Source: Pseudomonadota bacterium
GTDB taxonomy: Bacteria > Pseudomonadota > Gammaproteobacteria > Burkholderiales > Burkholderiaceae_C
DNA length: 64,000 nt
Direction: 5' to 3'
Assembly: GCA_021819435.1 (NCBI GenBank)
Contig: JAKARB010000006.1
Location: 237,466-301,465, forward strand
Shown: in pieces, positions 43,063 to 52,490 of the stretch
How positions within the stretch are numbered: the stretch's first letter is position 1
How the letters are laid out: every line of letters starts with the position of its first letter
The notes under the pieces: generated by a model
Database searches by the model: none
Told to the model about the DNA's origin: nothing
What the model saw: the letters and a program-made list of their open reading frames with translations, nothing else
Position numbers and translations under genes: made by a program

Positions 43063-44061
43063 CTAGCGCCGGGCCGAAGCGCTCGCGCTTGGCCGCCAAC
43101 TCGCCACGGCGGAGGCCAGCAACTCGCCCATTGCTGGCGTGGGCTGTGGCTCGTCGGCCGTCCAGCCTGGCATCAGGCCTGCCTCGGGCGTTGCCAGGGC
43201 CGCCAGCGCCGCACGCACGGTACGCACTGGGTCGGTCAGATCCAGCGGCTCGGCGCCATTCTGTTTCGACAGCTTCTCGCCATTCGCCCCGCGCACCAGG
43301 GGGATGTGCAGGTAACGCGGCTTGGGCAGGTTCAGCAGGCGCAGCAGGTGGAGTTGGCGCGGGGTGTTGTCGGCGAGGTCCTCGCCACGCACGACATCGG
43401 TGATGCCCTGCTCGGCGTCGTCCACCACCACGGCGAGCTGGTAAGCCCACAGGCCGTCGGCCCGCTTGACGACGAAGTCGCCCACGGCGGTGTCTAGCGC
43501 CTGTTCTTGGTGGCCAAGCCGGCGGTCATGCCAGTGCAGCACGCCGGCCTCGCCTTGCGGCACGCGCAGGCGCCAGGCTCGCGCCTCGCGGCCGTGCAGG
43601 CCGCCGTTTTCCGGGCGGCAGGTGCCGGGGTAGACCAGTTCGCCATGCCGAGCCTTGGGGTGGCCGGCTCGTTCATGCGCGCGAGCGATGTCGGCCCGGG
43701 TGCAGGCGCAGGGGTAGGCCCAAGGGTGGACGCCATCGAGCGCGATGAGCCGGTCGAGCGCGGCCTGGTACAGGTGGCCGCGCCGGCTTTGCCACACGGG
43801 CGGCTCGTCGGGCGTGAGGCCGCAGGCGGCCAGCTGGTGAAGGATGAACTCGTCGGCGCCGGGCACGCAACGGGGCGTGTCGACGTCTTCGATGCGCACG
43901 AGCCAGGTGCCGCGGTGGGCGCGGGCGTCCAGCCAGCTGGCGAGCGCGGCCACCAGCGAGCCGGCGTGCAGCGGGCCGGTGGGAGAGGGGGCGAAGCGAC
44001 CTCGGTACGGCAAGGTGCTGACGCTGTCTGTCCGACCCGCTTCATGCAGGGCCAGGCTCAC
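43063..44061 (-). CDS. gluQ: Glutamyl-Q tRNA(Asp) synthetase
   Basis: 332 residues. Truncated GluRS paralogue without an anticodon-binding domain; it attaches glutamate to queuosine of tRNA-Asp. [21 protein letters not shown] contains the HIGH-equivalent HAGS, and [16 protein letters not shown] the KMSKS-equivalent. The zinc site uses CACT...C-type residues near 118-140. Its start overlaps the stop of the lysR gene by 4 bp, an unusual coupling. Confidence 0.93.
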   Translation of the reverse strand: MSLALHEAGRTDSVSTLPYRGRFAPSPTGPLHAGSLVAALASWLDARAHRGTWLVRIEDVDTPRCVPGADEFILHQLAACGLTPDEPPVWQSRRGHLYQAALDRLIALDGVHPWAYPCACTRADIARAHERAGHPKARHGELVYPGTCRPENGGLHGREARAWRLRVPQGEAGVLHWHDRRLGHQEQALDTAVGDFVVKRADGLWAYQLAVVVDDAEQGITDVVRGEDLADNTPRQLHLLRLLNLPKPRYLHIPLVRGANGEKLSKQNGAEPLDLTDPVRTVRAALAALATPEAGLMPGWTADEPQPTPAMGELLASAVASWRPSASASARR

Positions 44062-44999
44062 AGCACCAGCCCCTCATGCAGATCGAGCAGCGCCTGGCGG
44101 GTCTTCGAACTGGCGAGCTGGTGCAGCCACCAGGTCAGCGCGAGGCCCGGCTGCGCGGTGGTCTGGCGCCAGGCGTAGTGCGTTTCGAACGAGCGAGGCG
44201 GGCCCTCGACCTCCTTGCGCACCAGCCTGCCAGTGGCCACGTGGGCTCGCACCATGGGTTCAGGCAGGTAGCCGATGCCCATGCCGCGCAGTTGCGCCTC
44301 GAGCTTGGCGGCCATCGACGGCACGGTCAACACGTCCTGTCCGGGCAGGATGCCGGAAGTGGCTGGTGGCAGCCGCTTGGCCGAATCGGCCACCGCGATG
44401 ATGCGGTGCTGCGCCACCGTGGCCGAAGACAGCGGTTCAGGCGCACCGGCCAGCGCGTGGTTGGGCGCCACGGCCAGCACGAAGTGGTGTTGGCCAATGG
44501 GTTCGCGGCGGATGTCGGGCGCGCTGAGCCGCTCGTTCGAGATGCCGATGGCGAGGTCGGCTTCGCCATGCAGCAAGGGCTCCCACGTGCCGGTCATCAC
44601 CTCGCTGCGCATCTTCAGCCGGGTGGGGGGCTGCAAGGCCAGGAAGGCTTCCATCAGGTCGAACACCGCATGGGGCGCGATGGCCTTGTCGACCACCACC
44701 GTCAGCTCGGTTTCCCAGCCCGAGGCCACGCGCTTGACCCGGTTGGCCACGGCGTCCATCTGCTGCAACAGCAACTGCCCCTCGCGCAGCAGCTCGTCTC
44801 CAGCGGCGGTCAGCTTGGCTTGCCGGCTGCGCCGATCGAAGAGCAGCACGTCGAGCGCGTCTTCGAGCTGGCGCACGCTGTAGGTCAGCGCGGAGGGCAC
44901 CTTGCCAAGTTCGCGTGCGGCGGCGGCGAAGCTGCCCGTGCGGGCGATGGTCACGACCATCTGCAAGGCGTCAGGAGAAAGGGCGTGGTAGCGGTCCAT
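44058..44999 (-). CDS. LysR-family transcriptional regulator, divergent from pirin gene
   Basis: 313 residues from the ATG at 44999 (a TTG at 45020 would add 7). The N-terminal winged helix is clear: [40 protein letters not shown]. The periplasmic-binding-like effector domain spans about 95-300. Divergence from the pirin gene, with a palindrome at 45016-45030, suggests that it controls pirin and perhaps the nearby flavodoxin and FMN-reductase genes; the effector is unknown. Placement next to pirin and flavoproteins fits an oxidative or electrophile response. Confidence 0.9.
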   Translation of the reverse strand: MDRYHALSPDALQMVVTIARTGSFAAAARELGKVPSALTYSVRQLEDALDVLLFDRRSRQAKLTAAGDELLREGQLLLQQMDAVANRVKRVASGWETELTVVVDKAIAPHAVFDLMEAFLALQPPTRLKMRSEVMTGTWEPLLHGEADLAIGISNERLSAPDIRREPIGQHHFVLAVAPNHALAGAPEPLSSATVAQHRIIAVADSAKRLPPATSGILPGQDVLTVPSMAAKLEAQLRGMGIGYLPEPMVRAHVATGRLVRKEVEGPPRSFETHYAWRQTTAQPGLALTWWLHQLASSKTRQALLDLHEGLVL

Positions 45000-45015
45000 G
45001 GTGGCCGGTTGCTCG

Positions 45016-45030
45016 TTCAAAACATTTGAA
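45016..45030. promoter_or_regulatory. Palindromic LysR-type operator candidate
   Basis: Perfect palindrome TTCAAA-ACA-TTTGAA containing T-N11-A, in the gap between lysR and the pirin gene. Its position near the lysR start fits autoregulation; activation of the pirin gene (98 bp away) would need a second site that I cannot identify. Confidence 0.55.
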
Positions 45031-45127
45031 TGATGCCATCAGCGCGGCTCAGCCATGCACGCGGGCGGGATCCCTACAGTGAAGCCATGGTCACACGACG
45101 TGACCGCCAACGAAGAAGGAGCTTCAC

Positions 45128-45829
45128 ATGCTGACACTGCGCCGATCCGACGAACGCGGCTATGCCGACCACGGCTGGCTGCAGTCCTTCCACAGCTTTT
45201 CGTTTTCCGAGTACTTCGACCCGGCCCACATGGGCTTCGGCCCGCTGCGAGTGATCAACGATGACGTGGTGGCTGCCGGGCGCGGCTTCGGCATGCACGG
45301 CCACCGCGACATGGAGATCGTGACCTACGTGCTCGAAGGCAAGCTCACCCATCAAGACAGCCTGGGCCACACCGCCGACATCCTGCCCGGCGACGTGCAA
45401 CGCATGAGCGCTGGCCAGGGCATCATGCACAGCGAGTTCAACCGCACGCTGAGTGACCGCGTGCACCTGCTACAGATCTGGATCGAGCCCACCGAGAAGG
45501 GCCTGCGTCCGAGCTACGAGCAGAAGAACTTCGGTGAAGCCGACAAGCGCGGACGGCTGCGCCTGGTGGCCTCGCCCGATGGCCGCGAGGGCTCGGTGAC
45601 GATCCACTCGGACGCCTCGCTGAGCGTGGGCCTGTTCGATGGCGACGAGCGCGCCGAGGTGGCGCTGAACCCGGCTCGCAAGGCCTATGTGCACGTGGCG
45701 CGTGGCGCGATCACCGTCAACGGCCAGGCCTTGCAGGCGGGTGACGCGGCCAAGCTCGAAGGCGAGGCCAGCCTGACGCTCAGCGATGGGCAGCAGGCCG
45801 AGGTGCTGGTCTTCGACCTGGCGGCCTGA
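45128..45829 (+). CDS. Pirin-family bicupin protein (YhaK-like)
   Basis: 233 residues. Pirin N-terminal domain with metal site HGHRDMEIVTYVLEGKLTHQDSLG (the two His and Glu of FGMHGHRDMEI) and MSAGQGIMHSE; C-terminal cupin 120-233. Some members are quercetinases or respond to nitrosative and oxidative stress. AAGAAGGAGC precedes the ATG by about seven bases. Converges with rlmJ after 21 bp. Confidence 0.9.
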   Translation: MLTLRRSDERGYADHGWLQSFHSFSFSEYFDPAHMGFGPLRVINDDVVAAGRGFGMHGHRDMEIVTYVLEGKLTHQDSLGHTADILPGDVQRMSAGQGIMHSEFNRTLSDRVHLLQIWIEPTEKGLRPSYEQKNFGEADKRGRLRLVASPDGREGSVTIHSDASLSVGLFDGDERAEVALNPARKAYVHVARGAITVNGQALQAGDAAKLEGEASLTLSDGQQAEVLVFDLAA

Positions 45830-45850
45830 GCCAAGGCGGGTCGAGCGATG

Positions 45851-46717
45851 TCAGCTCTGCTGCGCTTCGAGGGTGTAGGCGGCGTAGTCGTCGAGGCCGA
45901 TGGTCTCGACCAGCCAGGGCAGCGCTTCGGCCAGCCGGTCGTAGAGCGTCCAGGGCGGGTTGATGACGAACATGCCGCTGCCATACAGCCCCAGGCCGCC
46001 CTTTTCGGCGCCCTTGACGCGCAGCGTGGCATGCACCCAGTCGACCTTGGCCAGCGCGCCGCCCAGGCGCTTGAGCTGCGCCCCGAACTGCTGCGATTCC
46101 ATGCGGGCGACTTCGGGGTACCAGATGGCGTAGGTGCCGGTGGCGAAGCGCTCGGTGGCCGCGCGCAGCGCTTGCAGGACCTTCTTGTAGTCGTCCTTCA
46201 TCTCGTAGGGCGGGTCGATGTGGACCAGGCCCCGGCGCGGCGGTGGCGGCAGGACCTTGGGCAGGCCGCCGAAGCCATCGGCTTCTTCGATGCTGACACC
46301 GCGCTTGACGCCCGCGAAGTGATCGCGCAGCAGGCCAATCTCGGTGGGGTGCAGTTCGTAGAGCCTGAGGTGGTCGCCCTGGCGCAGCATTTGTGCGGCC
46401 AATTGGGGCGAGCCTGGGTACCAGCGCAGCTCGTCGCCGTGGTTGAGGGCGGCGACCTGGTCGAGCAGGGCCTTGATCGCCACGGGCGTGCCGGGTGCCT
46501 TGCGCAGCTGCCAGATGGGGGCGATGCCGCCCTCGAATTCGCCGCTCTTGGTGGCGTAGTTGCTGGCGAGGTCATAGAGGCCGCCGCCGGCATGGGTGTC
46601 GATCACCCAAAAAGGTTTTTCTTTTTGCAGCAGGTGCTCAAGCACCTGCACCAGCACCATGTGTTTGAGCACATCGGCGTGGTTGCCCGCGTGGAAGCCG
46701 TGTCGGTAACTGAACAT
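45851..46717 (-). CDS. rlmJ: 23S rRNA (adenine-2030-N6)-methyltransferase
   Basis: 288 residues. Signature start MFSYRHGFHAGNHADVLKH, SAM motif WVIDTHAGGGLYDL, and the N6-adenine methyltransferase catalytic DPPYE. The start at 46717 matches the family; ten further codons upstream are not conserved-looking. It modifies A2030 in naked 23S rRNA. It is divergent from the flavodoxin-like gene, with only 44 bp between. Confidence 0.94.
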   Translation of the reverse strand: MFSYRHGFHAGNHADVLKHMVLVQVLEHLLQKEKPFWVIDTHAGGGLYDLASNYATKSGEFEGGIAPIWQLRKAPGTPVAIKALLDQVAALNHGDELRWYPGSPQLAAQMLRQGDHLRLYELHPTEIGLLRDHFAGVKRGVSIEEADGFGGLPKVLPPPPRRGLVHIDPPYEMKDDYKKVLQALRAATERFATGTYAIWYPEVARMESQQFGAQLKRLGGALAKVDWVHATLRVKGAEKGGLGLYGSGMFVINPPWTLYDRLAEALPWLVETIGLDDYAAYTLEAQQS

Positions 46718-46761
46718 GCCCCGAAGGGTAACGGGTTTTTGTCCCACTGAAAGGAAACATC

Positions 46762-47319
46762 ATGAGCAAGAAGATCGTCGTCGTTTACTTCTCCGGCTAC
46801 GGCCACACCCAGCGCATGGCCGAGTCCGTGGCGCAAGGCGCGGGCGCCAGCCTGCTGGCTGTCGACCAGGAGGGCAACCTGCCTGAAGGCGGCTGGGAGC
46901 AACTCGCTGCGGCCGACGCCATCGTTTTTGGTGCGCCCACTTACATGGGCAGCGTGCCTTGGCAGTACAAGAAGTTCATCGATGCCTCGTCCAAGGCCTG
47001 GTACCACCAGCAATGGAAGAACAAGCTGGCTGCCGGCTTCACCAACTCGGCTTCGATGAACGGCGACAAGCTCTCGACCCTGCATTACCTGTTCACACTG
47101 GCCATGCAGCACAGCATGATCTGGGTGGGCACCGGCCTGATGCCCAGCAACAGCAAGGCCGCCACCCGCAACGACGTGAACTATGTGGCCTCGTTCAGCG
47201 GTGCCATGGCCAGCACCCCGTCTGACGCCAGCGTGGATGAAATGCTCCCTGGCGACCTGGAAACGGCTCGTCTGTTCGGCGCCCGCGTGGCCGAAGTGGC
47301 TGCAAAATTCACAGCTTGA
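46762..47319 (+). CDS. Flavodoxin-like NAD(P)H:quinone oxidoreductase family protein
   Basis: 185 residues, flavodoxin fold: VVVYFSGYGHTQRMAESVAQG is the FMN phosphate loop, FGAPTYMGSVPWQYKKFID the isoalloxazine loop and FTNSASMNGDKLSTLHYL the WrbA-like region. It probably reduces quinones by two electrons. GAAAGGAAAC precedes the ATG. An FMN reductase follows 61 bp downstream, making a small redox pair near the LysR/pirin genes. Confidence 0.88.
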   Translation: MSKKIVVVYFSGYGHTQRMAESVAQGAGASLLAVDQEGNLPEGGWEQLAAADAIVFGAPTYMGSVPWQYKKFIDASSKAWYHQQWKNKLAAGFTNSASMNGDKLSTLHYLFTLAMQHSMIWVGTGLMPSNSKAATRNDVNYVASFSGAMASTPSDASVDEMLPGDLETARLFGARVAEVAAKFTA

Positions 47320-47380
47320 ACGAGTGCGCCGTGCCATGTGGGCACGGCCCTCGCCCCGCAATTGCTGAGACGGATCGCCC

Positions 47381-47995
47381 ATGACCACCACCACCTCAAC
47401 CCGTGCACCGCGCCTGCTGGTGATCGCCGGCAGCGCCCGCATCGGCTCGCTCAACCGCCAATTGGCCGACCTGGCCGCGCGCCGCGCCCAGGCCTTGGGG
47501 GCGGAGACCACCGTGGTTGACCTTCGCTCGCTGGAGCTGCCGGTCTACGACGAGGATTGGGCCCAAGCTCACGGCAAGCCGGCGGGCGCCCGCCGCCTGC
47601 GCGACCTGTTCGCCGAGCACGATGGCCTGATCCTCTCCAGCCCGGAGTACAACGCGCTGCCCACGCCGCTGTTCATCAACAGCTTCGACTGGCTCTCGGT
47701 GATCCCGGCGGAAGATGGCAAGCCTTCCGGCACCGGCGCGACCGGTGGCAAGCCGGTGGGCCTGCTGGCTGCTTCGCCGGGCGCCTTGGGCGGCATCCGT
47801 GCCTTGCCCATCGTGCGCACCTACCTGAGCACCAACTTCGCGATGGTGGTGGTGCCCGAGCAACTGGGCCTGCCGCTGGCCGATCAGCAGCTCGCCAGCC
47901 CCGACCGCCTGGCCAAGCCCGAACTGGACGCCGCGCTGGACCGCGTGGTGGCCTCGGTGGTGAAGCAGGCGCGTTGGCGCATCGCGGGGGCCTGA
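47381..47995 (+). CDS. NADPH-dependent FMN reductase family protein
   Basis: 204 residues. LLVIAGSARIGSLNRQLADLAARRA is the FMN-binding N-terminus; LILSSPEYNALPTPLFINSFDWLS is the family motif that covers the flavin. It may act as an azoreductase, chromate reductase or quinone reductase. It ends 25 bp before a strong bidirectional terminator. Confidence 0.88.
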   Translation: MTTTTSTRAPRLLVIAGSARIGSLNRQLADLAARRAQALGAETTVVDLRSLELPVYDEDWAQAHGKPAGARRLRDLFAEHDGLILSSPEYNALPTPLFINSFDWLSVIPAEDGKPSGTGATGGKPVGLLAASPGALGGIRALPIVRTYLSTNFAMVVVPEQLGLPLADQQLASPDRLAKPELDAALDRVVASVVKQARWRIAGA

Positions 47996-48020
47996 TCCAG
48001 GCTGGTGCTTGTGCAGCAGG

Positions 48021-48049
48021 AAAAACGGCGCCAGGTTGGCGCCGTTTTT
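48021..48049. terminator. Bidirectional Rho-independent terminator
   Basis: A 13-bp perfect stem AAAAACGGCGCCA/TGGCGCCGTTTTT with a 3-base loop. Poly-A on one side and poly-T on the other make it work for both the FMN-reductase gene (plus) and the hydrolase gene (minus) that converge here. Confidence 0.93.
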
Positions 48050-48065
48050 GTTGGCTCAGCGGCCT

Positions 48066-49010
48066 TCAGTTGGACAGGAAGGACTCCAGGTCAGGCAAGG
48101 TGCCCTCCGGGTCTTCCTCTTGCGGCAGGTGGCCGAGGGTCGGGTAGGTGACCAGGCGGCAGCGCTGGATGTCCTGGCAGAACAGCGTGCCGTGTTCGGG
48201 CGAGATCATCTGGTCGCGCTCGCCCCACATCACCAGGGTCGGCTGCTGCACGCGGCGGATCAAGGTCGCGTTGTTGCCGAACTGGGCCTGGTCCATGCGC
48301 TGGAAGAGCGCACGGCGGTTGCCCACGCGCAGGTTGAGTTCGAAGTAGCGGTCGATCTTGTCCTGCGTGGCCTTTTCGGGGTCACCGAAGACGTTGCGCA
48401 CGGTGGCTGCCACCATGGCCTTGGGCAGGATGCGCTCGGACACCCAGCGCAGGCCGCGCATGCTGGCAATCTGGAAGACGATGGGCATCGACAGCACCGA
48501 GGGCTGGTAGCCGTCCGAGTCGATGAGCACCAGCTTGCGCACCCGGTCGGGTGCGAGCACGGCGGTCTGCCAGGCGATCTCGCCGCCCAGCGCGTTGCCC
48601 GCCAGCACCACCTGCTTGACGCCCAGGGTGTCGAGCAGGCGCAGCACGAAGCGGGTGTAGGCATCGATGCGGTAGTCGCCCTGGGGGCTGGGGCCGGTCA
48701 GCCCGAAGCCGGGCAGGTCGACGCTGATGACGCGGTGTTCGCCTTGCAGCGCCGTCTGCCAGCCTTCGAAGGTGTGCAGGCTGGAGGCCATGCCATGCAG
48801 CAGCACCAGGGGCACCGGGTCGTTGCGCGGCCCGGTGTCGCGGATGTGCACCTGCATGCCGTCGAGTTCGAGGAAGCTCGACGGCTCGGGCGCCCAGCGG
48901 GCCATGAGCGAGCCCAGTTGGCGGTCGGGCTCCCAGGTGGACCAGACGATGGCAGCCAGCGCCAGCCCGAAGAGCACGCCGGCCCACCACAAACGCTTCA
49001 GCCATTTCAT
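48066..49010 (-). CDS. Membrane-anchored alpha/beta-hydrolase fold protein lacking the nucleophilic Ser
   Basis: 314 residues. An N-terminal membrane anchor (WLKRLWWAGVLFGLALAAIVW) is followed by a full alpha/beta-hydrolase core: VPLVLLHGMASSLHTF (oxyanion loop), VISVDLPGFGLTG, MWGERDQMISP (acid Asp) and LGHLPQEEDP (His). The nucleophile elbow reads GNALGG with Ala140 in place of the Ser of GNSLGG, so classical esterase activity should be lost. It might be a binding protein or use another chemistry. It precedes the SDR/esterase/monooxygenase operon on the same strand but starts 104 bp after the SDR stop. The start at 49010 excludes 13 unlikely residues. Confidence 0.85.
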   Translation of the reverse strand: MKWLKRLWWAGVLFGLALAAIVWSTWEPDRQLGSLMARWAPEPSSFLELDGMQVHIRDTGPRNDPVPLVLLHGMASSLHTFEGWQTALQGEHRVISVDLPGFGLTGPSPQGDYRIDAYTRFVLRLLDTLGVKQVVLAGNALGGEIAWQTAVLAPDRVRKLVLIDSDGYQPSVLSMPIVFQIASMRGLRWVSERILPKAMVAATVRNVFGDPEKATQDKIDRYFELNLRVGNRRALFQRMDQAQFGNNATLIRRVQQPTLVMWGERDQMISPEHGTLFCQDIQRCRLVTYPTLGHLPQEEDPEGTLPDLESFLSN

Positions 49011-49113
49011 GCGCGCATCATGCCGTGGAACCAGGGGCATGCGAGCCAAACCGTTTGAGGGATGTCACCAGTGTCGCGAGCCCGTCTCACCCGGACGTCC
49101 GCGAACTCAGGGC

Positions 49114-49995
49114 TCAACCAGCGTTGCGCGCGGCGCGCTGGGCCGACGAGCGGCGGGCCCCGTTCATCTTGCGCACCTGCTTCATCACCAGCACCTGGTA
49201 GGTCGAGCCCAGCAGGCGCACCACCTTGTCGAGGAAGCGCGCGTCGGGGCCGACCAGCACGCGGCGCTCGTTGTTTTCCACCGCCTTGAGGATCTGCAGC
49301 GCGGCGGCCTCGGCCGTGGTCACGTTGATGAGCTTGTTGGCCATGCGCTTGTGGTCGGCCTCGCTCACGCCGCTCTTGGCGATGACGGAATCGTCGATCT
49401 TGCCAGCCATGGCGATGTTGGTGGCGATGCCGCCGGGGTGCACGCAGGTGGCGCTGACGCCGCAGCCTTCCATCTCAAGCTCCATGCGCAGCGCCTCGGT
49501 GTAGCCGCGCACGGCGAACTTGCTGGCGTTGTAGGTGCCTTGCGTGGGCACGGCCATCAGGCCGAACAGGCTGGAGGTGTTGATGACGTGGCCATCGCCG
49601 CTCTTGCGCAGGTGCGGCAGGAAGGCCTGTGTGCCATGCACCACGCCCCAGAAGTTGATGCCCATGATCCACTCGAAGTCCTGGATCTTCACGCCTTCGA
49701 TGGTGGCGGTGAGCGCCACGCCGGCGTTGTTGAAGATCAGGTTGACCTTGCCGTGGTCGCGCGCGGCCTCGTCGGCCCAGGCGAAGACTTCGTCGCGGCT
49801 GGCCACGTTCACCTTCTTCACGGTGACCTTCACGCCATGCTTGGCTGCGAGTTCGGCCGTCTTGACCAGCTCGGCCTCGTTCACATCGCTGAGCGCCAGG
49901 TGGCAGCCACGGCGGGCGAGCTCGACCGCCAGCGTGCGGCCCATGCCGGATGCGGCGCCGGTGATGGCCGCGACCTTGTTCTTGAAGTCTTTCAT
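49114..49995 (-). CDS. Short-chain dehydrogenase/reductase
   Basis: 293 residues, classical SDR: TGAASGMGRTLAVEL (cofactor loop), NNAGVALTATIEGV, catalytic Ser in NTSSLFG and YNASKFAVRGY with Tyr and Lys. The C-terminus is basic. Probably oxidises a secondary alcohol to the ketone that the monooxygenase encoded two genes upstream would attack. AGGAGAC precedes the ATG at 49995. It is 32 bp downstream of the esterase gene. Confidence 0.92.
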   Translation of the reverse strand: MKDFKNKVAAITGAASGMGRTLAVELARRGCHLALSDVNEAELVKTAELAAKHGVKVTVKKVNVASRDEVFAWADEAARDHGKVNLIFNNAGVALTATIEGVKIQDFEWIMGINFWGVVHGTQAFLPHLRKSGDGHVINTSSLFGLMAVPTQGTYNASKFAVRGYTEALRMELEMEGCGVSATCVHPGGIATNIAMAGKIDDSVIAKSGVSEADHKRMANKLINVTTAEAAALQILKAVENNERRVLVGPDARFLDKVVRLLGSTYQVLVMKQVRKMNGARRSSAQRAARNAG

Positions 49996-50027
49996 GGTGT
50001 CTCCTGATGACGTTGGGTCAGGGCGTT

Positions 50028-50936
50028 TCAGCGCGGGCTGGTGACGCGTGCGGCGAACTCGCCGCACGCCTTCAGCGTCTGGCGGGCTTCGGGCAGCATC
50101 AGCATCGTGGGCCACACGTGCGGCATCTTGGCTTTGAGGTGCAACTCGCTGCTCACGCCTTGCGCCTTGGCGCGCTCATGCAGGCGGGTCGAGTCGGCCA
50201 GCAGGATCTCGTGCTGGCTGGCGTGGATCATCAGCGGCGGCAGGCCGCGCAGGTCCGCGAACAGTGGCGAGGCCAGCGGCGTGTCGGCCGGCTTGCCGGC
50301 GAGGTACAGCGCGGCGGCCTCAGGCAGCGAGTGCGGGTTGAACATCACGTCGGCGTCGGCCAGGGTCTTCATGGTTTCGCCGGAGCACGACAGGTCGCTC
50401 CACGGCGAGAACAGGATGGCGCCAGCGGGCAGGGGCAGGCCCTTGTCGCGCGAGGCGACCAGGCAGGCCAGCGTCAGCCCACCGCCGGCCGAGTCGCCCG
50501 CGAAGACCACGTTCTTCGGGTCGATACCCTGCTGGAGCAGCTCGGCCCACCAGGCCACGGCATCGTTCACCGCAGCAGGGAAGACGTGCTCGGGCGCCAT
50601 GCGGTAGTCGACCGACAGCACGCGGGCCTGGGCCGTGCGGGCCAGGTAGGCGCAGGTCGGGCGGTGGGTTTCGAGGCTGCAGAAGAAGTAGCCGCCGCCA
50701 TGGAAGTAGACGATGGTGCGCTTCGGGTCGGCCACGCTCAGCCATTCTGCGGCGCACAGCTGGTGCTCGGGGCGCGCTGCCACGGGCTTGTGCTCGATGC
50801 CGGCAGGCGGCGGCGGGTAGCGCTTGGCCATCTTGTTGACCAGGTGCCGCGCCTTGTGCACGTCGAGCTTGCCGCGCCCCTGGCGCTTGAACTGATGGCG
50901 CAGGACGAGGTTGGTGACGAAGGATTGGATGCTCAT
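50028..50936 (-). CDS. Hormone-sensitive-lipase-type esterase
   Basis: 302 residues. Family IV esterase: VYFHGGGYFFCSLETHRPTCA holds the HGGG oxyanion motif, VVFAGDSAGGGLTLA the nucleophile, and PHVWPTMLML the catalytic His. It would hydrolyse the ester or lactone product of a Baeyer-Villiger reaction. Its ATG overlaps the monooxygenase stop by 4 bp, so the two are made together. Confidence 0.92.
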   Translation of the reverse strand: MSIQSFVTNLVLRHQFKRQGRGKLDVHKARHLVNKMAKRYPPPPAGIEHKPVAARPEHQLCAAEWLSVADPKRTIVYFHGGGYFFCSLETHRPTCAYLARTAQARVLSVDYRMAPEHVFPAAVNDAVAWWAELLQQGIDPKNVVFAGDSAGGGLTLACLVASRDKGLPLPAGAILFSPWSDLSCSGETMKTLADADVMFNPHSLPEAAALYLAGKPADTPLASPLFADLRGLPPLMIHASQHEILLADSTRLHERAKAQGVSSELHLKAKMPHVWPTMLMLPEARQTLKACGEFAARVTSPR

Positions 50937-52447
50937 GCGCGTTCTGCCCGGTACTGCTGGAGTTTGAATCGGCGGGTCTTGAAGCGGTAGGCGAAGGTGA
51001 AGCCGGGCCACGCCGCCGTGTTGCGGCCCTGCTCGTTGATGTACCAGCTCTTGCAGCCCGACTGCCACACGGTGCGCTCGAGCTCCTTCTGCACGCCATC
51101 GACGAAGCGCTTCTGCACCTCGGGCTTCACATCGAGGGCGCGGATGCGCTGCTCCTTCATGGCCTTGAGCGCCTCGAGGATGTAGTGCGCCTGCGATTCG
51201 ATCATGAACACCATGGAGTTGTGGCCCAGCCCCGTGTTGGGCCCCATCAGCATGAAGAAGTTGGGAAAGCCCGCCACGGTGATGCCCATGTGGGCTTCGG
51301 CGCCATGCTTCCACACCTCGGCCAGATCGGCACCGCCGCGCCCGAAGACCGTGCCCTTCGGGATCGGGTCCTGCACCTTGAAGCCGGTGCCGAAGATGAT
51401 GGCATCGACCTCGTGCAGCCGGCCGTCCTGCGTGACCACGCCTTTGGGCACGACCTCCTTGATGGCATCGGTCACCACCTCGACGTTGGTGCGCGCCAGG
51501 GCCGGGTAGTAGTCGTTGGAGATCAGCAGGCGCTTGCAGCCGGGCGTGTAGTCGGGCGTGAGCTTGGCCTGCAGGGCCGGGTCCTTGATGTGCTTGCGGA
51601 TGCGGTGCTTGCCGACCTTGGCGACCAGGTCCATCCACTCGGGCTTGAACTTGAAGGCCAGGAAGCGGGCTTCGAGCAGCCAGTACAGGCGGGTGCGGGC
51701 GATCTTCTGGCGCCAGGGGTTGGCGTGGAAGTCGGCGCGCTCCTTGGGGCGCACGGGGCGGTCCATCTTGGGCACCACCCAGGGCGGCGTGCGCTGGAAG
51801 TAGCTCAGGTGCGCCACCTTGGGCGCGATGGCCGGCACGAACTGGATGGCGCTGGCGCCGCTGCCGATGACGGCCACGCGCTTGTCGTTGAGGTCATAGC
51901 CGTGGTCCCAGGTGGCGGAGTGGAAGGCGCGGCCTTCGAAAGTTTCGATGCCGGGCACCTTGGGGTAGGCCGGGTTGCTCAGGCCGCCCATGCCCGAGAC
52001 CAGGATCTCGCCTTCGAAGACGCGGCCGTCTTCCGCCTTGACCACCCACAGCTTGCGGGCCTCGTCCCAACGCGCGCCCGTGAGATTGGCGTGGAAGCGG
52101 ATGTGGCGCAGCAGGTCGTACTTGGTGGCGACGTGCTTGAGGTAGGCGAAGATCTCCGGCTGCGGCGCGTACAGGCGCGACCAGTTCGGGTTGGGCTCGA
52201 ACGAGAACGAATACAGGTGCGACTCGACATCGCAGGCGCAACCGGGGTAGGTGTTGTCGCGCCAGGTGCCGCCCACGTCGCCGGCGCGCTCCAGCAGCAC
52301 GAAGTCTTCTTCGCCCTGCTCGCGCAGCTTCACGCCCATGCACAGCCCCGAAAAACCCGTGCCGATGACGATGATGCGGTGGCGCTCGACGCCTTCGCCA
52401 CCCGGAGAGGGGTGAGCAGCGGGCGAGTGGAAATGTTGCGGTTTCAT
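50933..52447 (-). CDS. Flavin-containing Baeyer-Villiger-type monooxygenase
   Basis: 504 residues. Two Rossmann motifs (IVIGTGFSGLCMG for FAD and AVIGSGASAIQF for NADPH). The Baeyer-Villiger fingerprints GGTWRDNTYPGCACD and FEGRAFHSATWD are both present. It inserts oxygen into a ketone, giving an ester or lactone. With the coupled esterase and the SDR it forms a degradative set (alcohol, ketone, ester, acid plus alcohol). Substrate unknown; the broad subgroup includes enzymes for long-chain and cyclic ketones. The start at 52447 faces a TetR gene across two palindromes. Confidence 0.92.
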   Translation of the reverse strand: MKPQHFHSPAAHPSPGGEGVERHRIIVIGTGFSGLCMGVKLREQGEEDFVLLERAGDVGGTWRDNTYPGCACDVESHLYSFSFEPNPNWSRLYAPQPEIFAYLKHVATKYDLLRHIRFHANLTGARWDEARKLWVVKAEDGRVFEGEILVSGMGGLSNPAYPKVPGIETFEGRAFHSATWDHGYDLNDKRVAVIGSGASAIQFVPAIAPKVAHLSYFQRTPPWVVPKMDRPVRPKERADFHANPWRQKIARTRLYWLLEARFLAFKFKPEWMDLVAKVGKHRIRKHIKDPALQAKLTPDYTPGCKRLLISNDYYPALARTNVEVVTDAIKEVVPKGVVTQDGRLHEVDAIIFGTGFKVQDPIPKGTVFGRGGADLAEVWKHGAEAHMGITVAGFPNFFMLMGPNTGLGHNSMVFMIESQAHYILEALKAMKEQRIRALDVKPEVQKRFVDGVQKELERTVWQSGCKSWYINEQGRNTAAWPGFTFAYRFKTRRFKLQQYRAERA

Positions 52448-52490
52448 GGTGGCTTGTCCCAGAGAGGCCTTGACTTGGCGTCTTGACTTT

